Origin: Tieghemiomyces parasiticus
Taxonomy: Eukaryota > Kickxellomycota > Dimargaritomycetes > Dimargaritales > Dimargaritaceae
DNA: 64,000 nt
Reading direction: 5' to 3'
Assembly (NCBI GenBank): GCA_027575765.1
Contig: JANBPT010000013.1
Span: 62,001 to 126,000 of the forward strand
The first letter of the stretch is position 1. Each line of letters starts with the position of its first letter. A model generated the notes under the pieces. The model was not told where the DNA came from. It did no database searches and worked only from the letters and a program-made list of their open reading frames with translations. Shown here in pieces: positions 1 through 10,750 of this stretch. Position numbers and translations under genes: made by a program.

Positions 1-4
1 ACCC

Positions 5-1459
5 ATGCACAGCACCCTGCCCTTGACCAGACCCCTCCTGGCACGGGTTAGCCTGTGGCTGAACGCCCTCCTCTACCCACCCTTACCACTTCTGCCGGGG
101 CTCATCGGCCTATTGACGTTTCTACCGCTCTGTGGCTACAGGCTGTGGAAATGGGGACTCCGTCACACTTGGTACCTGGGCCAGGGTGAAATCGCCCGTC
201 TCCTTGCCAGTGACCCACACCCGCCACTGCACGTCGGCTATTACCCCGGACCCCGCGTGACGGACATGCCAAAGATAGGCGGGCTCTTACGGCCATCGCA
301 AACCCTCACGAACCTCACACCAACTGGCCTCATCCGCCTGCGCCGCGCAATCTACTACTCCCGATACCTTGGGCCGGTTCGCGCTCGCCTTGAACACGCC
401 CGGGACCTGAACTATACACAACTGGCCCGCCGCACCGAGCGACTCAAGGGCCTCAATCTTAGCGTAGACCACCCCACCCTACTTGATGTGTTTTCCCCGT
501 GGGTACCGCTATACACGTTACGGCTGACCAACGGGCTGGCCGCCATCCACCGGGCCAACCGGGCGCGCGCGGTACTAAACCAGCGCAAATGCACGTCTGC
601 CCCGCCCCCACTTGCAGCGTCTGACTGCCTTACCCTTTCCGATGCCGTGCTGGATGACCCGGTCGAACGGGCTCTCCTCCGTTTGTGGGACAACCTGCGA
701 CCTGCCCTCCCACACGCCCCACCAACTCCCGTCTGGCCCGACGTCGGCTTCCAAGGTGCTGACCCACGGACCGATTTCCGCGGGATGGGACTGTTGGCCC
801 TCGATGCCATGGACTACTATGCCACGCGGTATACGGAATCCGCCCAGTTAGTGCTCAAAACGAGCCGGGAGCACACCCAGGCGTGGTACACTTTCGGCAT
901 TGTAGGCGTCAACCTGACTGCCCTGGCTTGGCGGCTCTACAGCAGCCCCGAATTAGAGGCCTACGTACTACAGGCTGGCGCTGTCGACCGCGCCCAGGAA
1001 GCCTTCTTCGACCTCTTCAGTTACCTGGTCCACGTGTTCAACGACTTTTGGTTCACTCCGGCCGCGTCACTCCTCTGGCCCGCCACGGAGTTGGATGCTT
1101 TGGCCCGACGGCTAACTACCGGTACCACAACGGATGAGCCGATCGTCCGCGTGGCAAGCTTGTCACGGCTCCCGTTATCACTACGGTACCGCTACTACCG
1201 ATCCACAGGGCTATTAGCCGGGATAGGCGACGTGGACATCAATGACGCACAGTTGTGGCCCGCCACCCTGCCGTTCACCATCATGGATTTTGAATCCGTA
1301 GTGCCAAGGTTTGAGGCCCAGGTTCGCCGGCTCATCCAAGGTGGTGAGCCCGAACTCACCCTAGATACTCATCCTTTCCTGTGCTGGCCCGTCGGAGCCA
1401 AGGCTGATGGGAATGCCGATCCACCGCTGCCCTACTCCGAAACTAAAAAGGGTCAGTAA
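5..1459 (+). CDS. ELMO/CED-12 domain protein (ELMOD-like)
   Basis: One open exon of 484 codons ending in TAA. The ELMO domain covers about residues 215-350 and shows the family core GFQGADPRTDFRGMG (248-262), followed by hydrophobic helices with FFDLFSYL and FNDFWF near 334-350. Residues about 20-45 are strongly hydrophobic and could anchor the N-terminus in a membrane. ELMO-domain proteins act on small GTPases: ELMOD proteins are GAPs for Arf-family members, and ELMO1 works with DOCK exchange factors. No PH or armadillo part is seen, so the ELMOD type fits better. Only four bases precede the ATG, so an upstream exon outside the window cannot be excluded. The GTPase target is unknown. Confidence 0.85.
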   Translation: MHSTLPLTRPLLARVSLWLNALLYPPLPLLPGLIGLLTFLPLCGYRLWKWGLRHTWYLGQGEIARLLASDPHPPLHVGYYPGPRVTDMPKIGGLLRPSQTLTNLTPTGLIRLRRAIYYSRYLGPVRARLEHARDLNYTQLARRTERLKGLNLSVDHPTLLDVFSPWVPLYTLRLTNGLAAIHRANRARAVLNQRKCTSAPPPLAASDCLTLSDAVLDDPVERALLRLWDNLRPALPHAPPTPVWPDVGFQGADPRTDFRGMGLLALDAMDYYATRYTESAQLVLKTSREHTQAWYTFGIVGVNLTALAWRLYSSPELEAYVLQAGAVDRAQEAFFDLFSYLVHVFNDFWFTPAASLLWPATELDALARRLTTGTTTDEPIVRVASLSRLPLSLRYRYYRSTGLLAGIGDVDINDAQLWPATLPFTIMDFESVVPRFEAQVRRLIQGGEPELTLDTHPFLCWPVGAKADGNADPPLPYSETKKGQ

Positions 1460-1700
1460 GCCCACTCAGCAAATGGTAAAGTACCAATCGCCTTGGACAG
1501 TATGATTATAGTCCGTGCGCAATCATCCTGTTATTGGCACGATCATAGATCGCGCAACGCTCATTGACGGCCATCGGGTAGGTGTCCACGAAGGGAGGGG
1601 GTTTTGTGTAGTAAATAAGTAAAATTCAAGGCATGTATTGATAGAAACAAATAACTGTGATGAAAAATGCGAATCAGGTGGCGGGCAACAGACCCAGCGC

Positions 1701-4358
1701 CTAGGAGCAGGCGTCCTGGATGGCCCGGGTCTTCTTGGAACCGGGGAGCAGGCGGTTGGACGAGCCGCCGGTATCGAGTAGGCTGTCGGCTAGCCCGAAC
1801 GAACGTCCTGAAGTCAAAAACTTGGACGAAGCGCCTCGAGGTAGGATCGGCTTTACCAGCAATAACTCGAGCTCCTTCTTCCACGCTGTAATTTGCCGGT
1901 CGCTGGGCCCGTTCGACCCGCTGGCGTGGTCCTTCTGCTTCTGCGTCTTTTTGCCCTTCCGCGTGGACCCCTCGGCGTACCATTCGTCGTCGTCATCTTC
2001 ATCGTCCTTGCCACCCTTGTGGTGGAAGTCGGCGTCTAATTCCAGGCCAATTTCCTCGGCCCCACGGCGGAACCAGTCCTCCTCGAACTGTTCCTTTTTA
2101 TACTTGTGGTCGGCGCCGTTGATCTTGCGGGCCAGGCTGACGCGTTCGCGGATCCCGGTCAGGACGCCGTGCTCCACGGGGAAATCGTCAATGTCGTCCT
2201 TCTTAAGTAGCGTACATAATTTTTTGTAGGTCCGCATCTCCTCGGGGCTCAACATCATTAGACTGAGGCCATCGGTTTTGCCGCGAGCCGTACGACCGCT
2301 GCGGTGGATGTAAATGTCGGCAGCGCGTGGGACCTGGTAGTGGATGACGTGCTCCACGAGGGGGATGTCGAGACCACGGGCGGCCACGTCACTGGCCACG
2401 AGCACAGCGCGGTGGTTGGCCTTGAATCGATCGACGTTCTTGAGGCGGGCGCGCTGCTGCATGTGAGAGTGTAGACCATAGGCCGGAACCTGGAGGAGCT
2501 GCAGAATCGGAAGGAGGCGACGGATGGCATCGATGGAATTGACGAAGACGAGGGTCCGTCCGGGATATCTTTTGATAAAGTAGAAGAGGTAAAAGTCCTT
2601 ATCTAGTGTCATACAGTTGATTTTGGCTTCGACAAGTCGCCGGGCCATCCCGTCTGCCTGGGTTACGTCCACGATGCAGGGTTTGGCGTCCCGGAAGTCG
2701 ACGCGGTCGAGCAAATCCTGCAACGCGGGGGGCCCGCGGTTCGGCTCAGACTGGTCTTTCGACGCTCTCTCGTCGAGCAGGGACTGCTTTGTGTGGCGGA
2801 ACCGCAGCTCCTTGGTGAGGGTAGCAGAGAAGACGAACGTCTGGCGCCGCACGCCCTGCTTGCCCTTACCTTTCGTGGCGGAGGAGGATTCGACCAGGTT
2901 CCCATCAGCGTCGTAGTTGGTCACGGTGTTCACCTCCTTCCCGTTGACCAGGCGCAAAATGTTGGCTACTTCGGCGAAGTGGCCTGGTTCCAGTAGCCGG
3001 TCGGCCTCGTCGATCGCCAAAAACTTGACGTTGCGCAGGCGGTTCTCCAGGGTCGGATCCTCGGTTACCAGTTCCCAGAGCCGGCCGGGCGTAGCCACGA
3101 TGAAGTCAGGGTGGCGGGCTAGGATACGCCGCTGCTTCTGGACCGACATGCCGCCTACGACAGTGGCGATACTAGCCCCCGTAAACAGTGCCAACCGCGT
3201 TAGGTGCTCATTAACCTGGACCGCCAGCTCGCGGGTTGGGGTAAGGATCAGGCCCAGCAGCACCGACTGGTCCGCTGAACGGTGCTGTACGTAGTGCTCG
3301 AGCATGGGGAGGCCAAAGGCCACCGTCTTACCCGAGCCCGTCTCCGCAGCGCCAACCACGTCACGGCCCTGTAACGCGGGAGTTAGCGTCAGAGCCTGGA
3401 TTTCGGTGGGTTCGCTGAACCCCTGGGCCCCAAGGGCCTTGAGAAGGGGTGCGCTGACCCCAAGAGCCTCCCAGGCACTGGTGTCACAGTCCGGGATACT
3501 ATCTACTGGTTCGGCGACTTCTTTAGCCTGGTCGCCATCGCTGTTGTGTGGCTCAGCAGTGGTAGCCAGCTGGGTATCCGCAGCGCGGCGTGGAGGTGGG
3601 GTGGATTCCACACCCGCCTCGAAGGGGCTCTCAATGTCGGTGATCTGCGGGCCGGCGCTGGAGATGGATTTACCCGGTCGTTTACTCGGCACTGGCTCCG
3701 ATCCCGTCTCCCCGTTGGCAGCTTTCGAATCAGCCTCGGGGTTGGGCGCATATTCGGCATCTTCTTCAAAGTCGTCTACAGATATGAACTTGCGGGTCTC
3801 CTCAAGGGACAAGGGCGCTTTGGGATTGGCTTTCTTGGCGGTAGTTGCCGATTTGGTGCTGCCCTTCCGCTGGGTAACCAGAGACGGACGCAGTTGCAGC
3901 GGTAAAGCAGATGATACGATGGTTAGTACTGGGTTCCGGTTCTCTCACTATCTAGCTCTCTTTCTTTTCGTCTCGTAACATGCTTGGAGCCCAAAACACC
4001 TAGCGCCAGCTCCCCGGTAGCCTGGAATTCTTACCTTGAAACGGATACTCTTGCCAATTTTTTCATCGCCCTGAATTTCGCAGTCGACACCGTCTAGCTC
4101 TTCGAGGCAAAGGAAACCACTCATACTGTCACTGACCAGCATGCTTTCTGGGCACTTAACTTCAGACCAGCCCCAGTCGTCCATGTTGCCGCCCAGGACT
4201 TCAACCGTTTCAGCCGACGCTGGTGACTTGACCCGGATACCCTGCTTGCGCTTTTTGTTACGTTTGCTAATCGCGGACGGAAGGGCCCGTTTGGCCTTTG
4301 AAGCTTGAGTGGCGGCGTGGCCTGAGGCCGCCGCGTTCAAATCGGTCACCTCCCACAT
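1701..4358 (-). CDS. MAK5: ATP-dependent RNA helicase Mak5/DDX24, 60S ribosome biogenesis
   Basis: Two exons, 4358..4035 and 3869..1701, encode 830 residues. The 165-nt intron has a GTAAG donor, an exact TACTAAC branch (3928..3922) and a CAG acceptor. Exon 1 carries the Mak5/DDX24 N-terminal signature (a DDWGW stretch, then a GFLCLEELDGVD block). Exon 2 carries the DEAD-box core: GFSEPTEIQ, AETGSGKT (about 283-290), TPTREL, TPGR, DEAD (395-398), SAT, RGLDIP and HRSGRTARG. A long insertion lies between the DEAD and SAT motifs and an acidic patch near the C-terminus. Mak5 is a nucleolar helicase for pre-60S maturation. The frame stays open a little upstream of 4358, so the first ATG is the likely but not the only possible start. 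Confidence 0.93.
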
Positions 4359-6931
4359 GTCAAGTGATGCGGCTGCAAGTTGCTTGGTGAGAGACGGCCG
4401 GGGGTTGGCTTGCGATTTCTTTGTCGCCCGCAGTGGTCGGCTGAGTGAACAATTGAGGAAGATGGGAAGGTATGCGAGTACAGGAAAATTGTTGGTTCGA
4501 AAGGGGGGGAGGGGAGGTCTGAAAGATAAGGCAAGAGCCGACTGACATGGTCAATGCGCCTCTTCGCCTCGAGCACTCCATCAAATGAGCCCACAGTTTA
4601 AGTGCGCTCTGAAGGGCAGTGGCCTCTTTTTTTTTTCTTTTTCCTCAGGATACCCGTCAACTAAAGGGTTGGACTCAAGTAGGGATCAGGTCTTCGGTGG
4701 CCAAATATTTAGTATCACGTGACTTTGTGGTCACATCGATGGATTAATTGGCGAACTGTGCTTAGGTACGTCAATGGCGGCGCTGTCCATAAAATCTGCT
4801 GCCATCAATTGGCTCAGTACCTGTTAATAGAGATGCGTGGGTTTAACCCATTTCTGGTAGATGTGCCCTACTAAGCACTATGCGAGTATAATACTGGTAT
4901 GTGGGTGAAGCCATCTTTCATTAACCGTATGTTCAATAGAGGAGGTTGCTACGATACCATATACCTTCTAATTGGGCAGATATACTCGGAAGAAAGGGCA
5001 AAGATTTCACCATGAGTCGTGAATAACCTACAACCAGTTAAGAAGGCCCTCCATTATTAGCCTGCGCTTGAGCGAAGAACCAATAATTCTGAAGGATTAG
5101 ATGGGCTTGTTAGTGGTGCGAGCAGGAAAAATGAGCCTAGCGTTAATTCAGATTGGTGCGCTTAGGGCCTACGCCCCTCTGCCCGCAGTGCATTTCGCGA
5201 TGACTGATGAACGTCCCCCACTGGCTCCTCTACGCTCTCCGCCGTCAATGTCGTCCGCGCTGCCAGCAGTGCGCTGTCCTTTATGGCGGCGTGTGGAACG
5301 ACCTAGGTGCGGTAGTTCAGGGGTCGCTAGCTATGTATGGGTGAGTGGAACTGAATTGTTTGGTGGCCTGCACCGGTTCGAACCGCTCCGCAATTGATTC
5401 AGTCAATAGCAACGAGGTGATGCAGCCGTGGTGCTAATAAGTGTGCCTAAAGTGGCACGATCGCATTAGACGCTCTGAGACCCTTTCTCCGCTTGATGAT
5501 GAAGGGGTGGGGGGGGGCTCTAGTGTCAACTCCAGATGACTATATCGGCCAGCGGAGTGGACCGACAAAGTATGAGCCACTCGTCCCCTTAATTCCTAAG
5601 CGATCCCTAGGCTAAGCAGAGAGCAGGAGGTGCATCCTATGTGGCGAGACTGAACAATGAGATGGAAAGGGTGAGCATTAGCAATGGAATGGGCTTCTAT
5701 GCTCCAGCCGGTGCCCAATGGTACCTGAGCCCCCTCCCCTGGCGGTGGAATCACTGTGGCGAGGGAATTCAAAACAAGCACAATGCCAAACTATCCTGCC
5801 GTATACCATCCAACACCTCTAGTTGCCATCAAGTTACTAGCTGGCTTGTTTCCCCTTGCCTGCATGTCAGCACTACACTCCGTCGGATTAACTTTGGTAA
5901 ACCTAACCATTGCAGGCTAGTAGGAAGCGGGTGTTGGTAAGGTTCCTTACGGGAACGGTTACACTTACCATCACACTAAACAAGTACAGGTAGGCCCCCG
6001 CTGCGTTAGGTTTCGGAACGCAATTTCGCTACTTCGTCGTTCCGCTTCAATTCGCCCACGCAGACAGTGTGTGCCCCATATAGACCGCTAAGGCCTCTGG
6101 GATACTTAGCTAGGAGCGTGTGTAAGCATTCCGGCTAAACTTCGGAGACCCTGGTGCGAATGTGTCCCAGACAATGGTCAGTACAGGGTCCTCAGGTCTC
6201 TCGTTCAGTCATATAGGCGCTTGACTGGACGCTAGCATTAAGGTAGGGGACATCCTAATCACCGCCTGGCCAGGGACGGGACCCTTCCTTTCAATCAGAC
6301 GCTCTGTCAACTCGTCTCCCTTTTCGTTGCCAATGGTATGAGCCCAAGCCAAATTGGCCGGGCCAATCGTGGTTGCTACTTTAACGGTCAAGGGCACCCG
6401 GACTGATCAAGCCTCGCAATCCCTGCAGTAGCCTCGCCGCCGTGGTGGCTGCAGAATTGACCCCCCCATACCTAATAACCACGCTTCCGGTCTACAATAT
6501 AAGATCGGTAACTACCGCCCACCGCCGAGTCGCGCTGACGTCCGTCCATTTTCACACCGTTACGACGACTTTACGTTCCTTGCCTTTGCGTATAGGTTCC
6601 TCGGTATCCTGGGTCACACATGAATAGCTTCCCTTCCACGTCTACTCCACATCCCCTACCCCACTTCTTATGATAATCTTTTTAGTACACTTCATACGCC
6701 CTGCCTAATACACTTGCAACTTTAGCTAGATTTTCTCGTCCGTTATTCCCATTGCCTAATTAGCGCACCATCCTAATACCACGTTAAACCCATTTCGATC
6801 ATCTCTACCGTTTTTGTTTATATCTGCGACCGTTCCCAAGCTACTGTGGCCTATATTTTCCCCTCCCCCGCCCGTCTTTCACGACAGCAAGCCTCGCTAT
6901 TGTTACCTTTTCTATTCAACTAATTCTCATC
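4359..6931. other. Intergenic, 2.6 kb, no supported gene
   Basis: Divergent promoter region between MAK5 and the forkhead gene. Only short unrelated ORFs (under 100 codons) are seen and none resembles a family I know. The last 300 bases (about 6620-6930) are rich in C and T on the + strand, as is common in fungal leaders. A perfect palindrome CGGTTCGAACCG lies at 5374-5385 but does not fold into a tRNA. A G-rich run lies near 5508-5517. Confidence 0.6.
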
Positions 6932-8437
6932 ATGTCTTTTGACCGCCGAATTCTGGCCAACCCCGCCATGATAAGCTACGTCAAGGCGGTCCCGTCGTTA
7001 GGGCCGAACACCTACCCGACTCCCGGATCACCCGCCGCTTCAGTGGTCGACGCCCCCATGACGCCCTCGCATGCGGTACGGCGCACGGCCTCCACTGGCC
7101 CCGGTAACTGCTTCAGCCCCCCCGAGTCGGCTCACCTGCTACTGCACCCCCCGTCCGCGCCTTACCCACGACAGGGTGTCCCGTCACAGATGACCACCCC
7201 ACAACGGGTGCTCACCCGGTCCTTCTCGTATGACCGGTTCGCTGGCACACCGCCCTACACGGTCTCGCCGTTGCCGTGCCTGGTGTCCATGCCTAACGCT
7301 CCGCTGGCTTACCCGCCGTACCTGACACCGGAAAGTATTCCCGCGAAGGGCTCCGCTCGTAAACGGACCCGGCAGGAGGCTTTCGGCCCCCACGCCAAAC
7401 CGTTGCCCGCAACCGAGTCGACGCCGCAAGGTACCCCCATCCACGGCGTTCCGGTCGCCTCACCCCTGTCGGGCAAGTCTCACTCTCATACGGGCCCACT
7501 GGCCACCCCGAATACAGCGAATCCCACACCATCAAAAGCCACCAGACCCCGAGAGACCTATTCCGTCCTAATTGCACGGGCCATTCTAGCCTCCCCGATG
7601 CATATGGCCCGGCTAAGTACCATCTACCGTTGGATCAGTGACGCGTACCCATATTTTGGTTCAGCAGAGAGTCAGGGCTGGCAGAATTCGGTGCGCCACA
7701 ACCTGTCGCTCAACAAGAGCTTCATCCGTATCCCGGCCGACCACCTCAGCACCGGGGGCGGCAAAGGTGACTACTGGACCATCCACCCTTCCCATCTGGA
7801 CAAGTTTCGTCATCTGATGAGCCCCGCTACCGGACCTCCCTACGCGCCCCCGGTCTACCTGGCCCGCCCACCATCACCATTCTACAGTCCTGGGAGCCCC
7901 ATTGCATACCCGATGCATCACCCTTATCCGCTCCCGTCGACGAAGCCCCACTTTGCCCCATCGGGGCTGCTCAGCAGTGATACCACACCGCTGCGTGACC
8001 ACCCGGCCGCCGGCCGGTTTTACTTGAACGCCCTGACCCCCGGCTTCAGCCCCTCCCGCGGTCCGGTGCACCACCCAGCCTATTATGAGACACCGACCAA
8101 ACCATCTACCGCTCGTACCGGACTCGTTGCGCGCTACGGATTGGGCGCACCACCGGTGATGCTGCCACTCCACCGTACACAGCCTACCGCGACCCATCGA
8201 GTCGATGATGCCATACCGGAGACACCCACTGCCAAGCGTGCCCGTAAGCCGGTATCGCCTTTCCCATCGGCTGCTGCCTCCCCCGTGGCTACCCCGCTCC
8301 TTTCCCCGCGCACCGTTCCCTCGGCCTCTTCGCAGCCCCAGACCCCTACCTTATCGCCGTCTAGCGTGATTAGTCCTCTACCGACTCGCACTGCTTCGCC
8401 CGTTTCATCCTTTACCATCCAGAGCTTGCTCAACTGA
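6932..8437 (+). CDS. Forkhead (FOX) transcription factor
   Basis: Single exon of 501 residues. The winged-helix domain spans about 206-292: ETYSVLIARAIL as helix 1, LSTIYRWISDAYPYF as helix 2, and the recognition helix WQNSVRHNLSLNKSF (250-264), nearly identical to the FOX consensus. KGDYWTIHP forms the wing. Flanking regions are low-complexity, rich in Pro, Ser and Thr with many S/T-P sites, consistent with kinase-controlled activity. No FHA domain is visible, so this is not a Fkh1/Fkh2 or Fhl1 type; it is nearer to yeast Hcm1 or fission yeast Sep1/Mei4 in layout. The target genes are unknown. PCNA, the next gene downstream, is a typical cell-cycle gene, but any link is speculation. Confidence 0.93.
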   Translation: MSFDRRILANPAMISYVKAVPSLGPNTYPTPGSPAASVVDAPMTPSHAVRRTASTGPGNCFSPPESAHLLLHPPSAPYPRQGVPSQMTTPQRVLTRSFSYDRFAGTPPYTVSPLPCLVSMPNAPLAYPPYLTPESIPAKGSARKRTRQEAFGPHAKPLPATESTPQGTPIHGVPVASPLSGKSHSHTGPLATPNTANPTPSKATRPRETYSVLIARAILASPMHMARLSTIYRWISDAYPYFGSAESQGWQNSVRHNLSLNKSFIRIPADHLSTGGGKGDYWTIHPSHLDKFRHLMSPATGPPYAPPVYLARPPSPFYSPGSPIAYPMHHPYPLPSTKPHFAPSGLLSSDTTPLRDHPAAGRFYLNALTPGFSPSRGPVHHPAYYETPTKPSTARTGLVARYGLGAPPVMLPLHRTQPTATHRVDDAIPETPTAKRARKPVSPFPSAAASPVATPLLSPRTVPSASSQPQTPTLSPSSVISPLPTRTASPVSSFTIQSLLN

Positions 8438-9182
8438 CAGGCTGGGTCATTTTATACTCTATCATGCAGCTACACAAGTAAAGCCTAAACCGTTGTCAAC
8501 AGTTGGGTTACTGCTGACCAGACTGCGAGTTTTTTTTTACAAAAAAATGTATTTTCAATCTCGGCGTTGTCGCAAACCAGGCCAATCCTTCATAAACCCA
8601 TATCTAACGGTCATCGAGTTAGCATGGTTGATCCCTGATGGCTGCCTTGGTCCGCTGTCCCTTAGCACATCGGGAGCAATCGTTTGGCATACGGTGTACA
8701 AGATGGTCAGTTCCCTTGGCTTCTAAAGTTTAGATTCTTACTCCCTCGATTTTCTATTGTCGCGCAGGCATGAATACTTCTTACAATAATGCCCTGCTGT
8801 GGGCATTGCCATTGGTGTTATAGTCTCACTGGTCCGCCTATTACTAAGCCTGAAGTGGTACTTCTCCCTCCACCTCCTGCCAGATTGCACACCGTGTCTC
8901 CCACTCCCTGATTCCTCACCAGCAAGCCCCTACGAGGCGGACCGACAGGCGGTAGTCACTGGCCAATCAGCTCCCCATTAGTTTGTTTATGTTTTGGTAT
9001 GCTCTTTTTTTTCGCACCCATCTGCCGCCACTTGTGAGTCTGTCCCCGCTGGCCAGATGAGTGACCGCAGCTGCCCAATTTTTCTCGCGTGTGTGTACTG
9101 GTACCGCTTGGTAGCAACTCGTGTCCCCCGCTTTCCTCACGGCGGCGCCTGATCAAGCGTGGGCTAGAGGTTCGTGTGTATC

Positions 9183-9190
9183 TATATAAT
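9183..9190 (+). promoter_or_regulatory. Candidate TATA box of PCNA
   Basis: TATATAAT lies 234 bases upstream of the PCNA start codon in a C/T-rich leader. It is assigned from sequence and position only; the start of transcription is not known. Confidence 0.35.
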
Positions 9191-9290
9191 AATTCACAGG
9201 CACGCTTCTGCCGCGCCGCCGCTTTCCTTCACCATACTCTGACCCCTTCGCCCACGCCTGACCAGCACCCGTCTTCCGCGTCTATTGACA

Positions 9291-9296
9291 TCGCGA
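9291..9296 (+). promoter_or_regulatory. Candidate MBF/E2F-like TCGCGA element
   Basis: TCGCGA fits the WCGCGW core used by fungal MBF (the MCB box) and lies 128 bases before the PCNA ATG. Other CGCG cores nearby are at about 9086 and 9278. G1/S control of PCNA through such sites is well known in yeasts; its use here is inferred. Confidence 0.3.
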
Positions 9297-9423
9297 GATC
9301 CCCTCCCCGCCGCTAACTCCTTTGTACCGCTGCCATCTCGTCCGATCCGCTTCACCTCCCTAACGCCTCGCGCAATAACCCCCTCCCCGCATCACTGTCT
9401 GCCCTTTCTATTATTACGCCACC

Positions 9424-10209
9424 ATGCTCGAAGCCCGTCTCGCCCAAGGTTCCCTGCTCAAGAAGATCATTGAGGCAATCAAGGATCTTGTGCAGGATGC
9501 CAATTTCGACTGCAGTGACAGCGGCATCTCGCTCCAGGCCATGGACAGCGCGCACGTGGCCTTGTGTGCCCTCCTTTTGAAGGCCGACAGTTTCGAGCCC
9601 TATCGCTGCGACCGCAATATGTCGCTGGGCATCAACCTCAATGCCTTCTCCAAGATGCTTAAGTGCTCGGGTAACGACGACATTCTGACCCTAAAGGCCG
9701 ATGACGACACTGATTTGTTGACAATGATGTTTGAGAACCAGGCCGCCGACCGGCTGTCGGAGTACGAACTTAAGTTGATGGACATTGACGCCGAGCACCT
9801 GGGTATCCCTGACCAGGAGTTTGACTGCACCGTCAAGATGCCGTCAGCCGAGTTTGCCCGCATCGTTCGTGACCTGGCCACCATCAATGAATCGGTTACC
9901 ATCTCCGTGACCAAGGAAGGCGTCCGGTTCGCCGCCTCCGGTGACCACGGTAAGGGCTCTGTCCTGCTCAAACCCAGCGGATCGGTCGATGACGCTGGTA
10001 GCGGTTCCCAAACTTCCATCCAGCTTTCGGAACCTGTCATGGTTTCCCTGTCCCTCAAGTACCTCAACACCTTTACCAAGGCCGCCCCGCTCTCGGAGAC
10101 CGTCACCCTTCAAATCACCAACGATGTACCGGTCCTCATCGACTTCGCCGTGGGTGAGGCTGGCTACATCCGGTACTTCCTAGCCCCCAAGATTAACGAG
10201 GACGAGTAA
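9424..10209 (+). CDS. POL30: Proliferating cell nuclear antigen (PCNA) sliding clamp
   Basis: Single exon of 261 residues, the usual PCNA length. It starts MLEARLAQGSLLKK and ends in APKINEDE. The DNA-facing helices, the interdomain connector loop (about 118-135) and the C-terminal tail that binds PIP-box partners are all present. The ubiquitination and SUMO site Lys164 is conserved (SVTKEG, 161-166). The yeast-specific SUMO site Lys127 is a Gly, as in animals. PCNA forms a homotrimeric ring that tethers DNA polymerases and coordinates replication and repair in the nucleus. There is no sign of truncation. Confidence 0.98.
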   Translation: MLEARLAQGSLLKKIIEAIKDLVQDANFDCSDSGISLQAMDSAHVALCALLLKADSFEPYRCDRNMSLGINLNAFSKMLKCSGNDDILTLKADDDTDLLTMMFENQAADRLSEYELKLMDIDAEHLGIPDQEFDCTVKMPSAEFARIVRDLATINESVTISVTKEGVRFAASGDHGKGSVLLKPSGSVDDAGSGSQTSIQLSEPVMVSLSLKYLNTFTKAAPLSETVTLQITNDVPVLIDFAVGEAGYIRYFLAPKINEDE

Positions 10210-10750
10210 ACGGTGGAAATCATTGCTTCGACTGTCTCGGTTCTCCTTATTGTTTATTGGAGGTGTTTTTTACCCCTTCTTAGTTCACTATTAAATCATC
10301 CCAGCCATTTCTCTACGCTTTCACTGTATGCCACCACCATTGTGTTTTTTTATCGGTCTGCCGTGTCCCCTTCCCCGTTGGCCTCTAACGGTATCTTGCG
10401 TAGATTAGCGGGGTGAGTTGAGCCATTCATGTTGTGGGACCAACCTGCCTCTTGACGGGCGCACCCTATCTCTGACCTCATCATGGCATGTTGGTTAAGA
10501 AAAATTCAGGCGATATTGAGCAAATTAAAAGGGTTCACTGTTTAAGGTCTAAGCTATTTGGCTGGGTAGCAACGTGATACCCAGAATGGGAGTTGAGGCG
10601 TGGTAACATGGCCCTTTGAAACCTTGACCGCTTTCTAGCCAATACTTTATCTAGATCAAGGAAAGGTAAACAATTTGGAGGTGGAGTGTAGCGTTGTTGT
10701 TTGTTTTTGGCCAGACACGATGCGCTAGCGAAGGGAACGCTGGGGAGGCC
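10210..10750. other. Intergenic, convergent 3' ends
   Basis: Region between the stop codons of PCNA (+) and the MADS gene (-). It is T-rich just after PCNA. No ORF or RNA gene is supported. Confidence 0.65.

Larger units (their letters stand above)
8438..9423. other. Intergenic: forkhead 3' end and PCNA promoter
   Basis: No gene is supported. A TATATAAT box lies at 9183-9190 and CGCG-containing elements lie between about 9085 and 9370, all upstream of PCNA on the same strand. Confidence 0.6.

Noticed and set aside
5290..5396. tRNA-like stretch around GGTTCGAACC
   Set aside because: The T-loop-like element is a perfect palindrome, but the T stem has a G-G mismatch, the acceptor ends pair in only five of seven positions and no D or anticodon arm forms.
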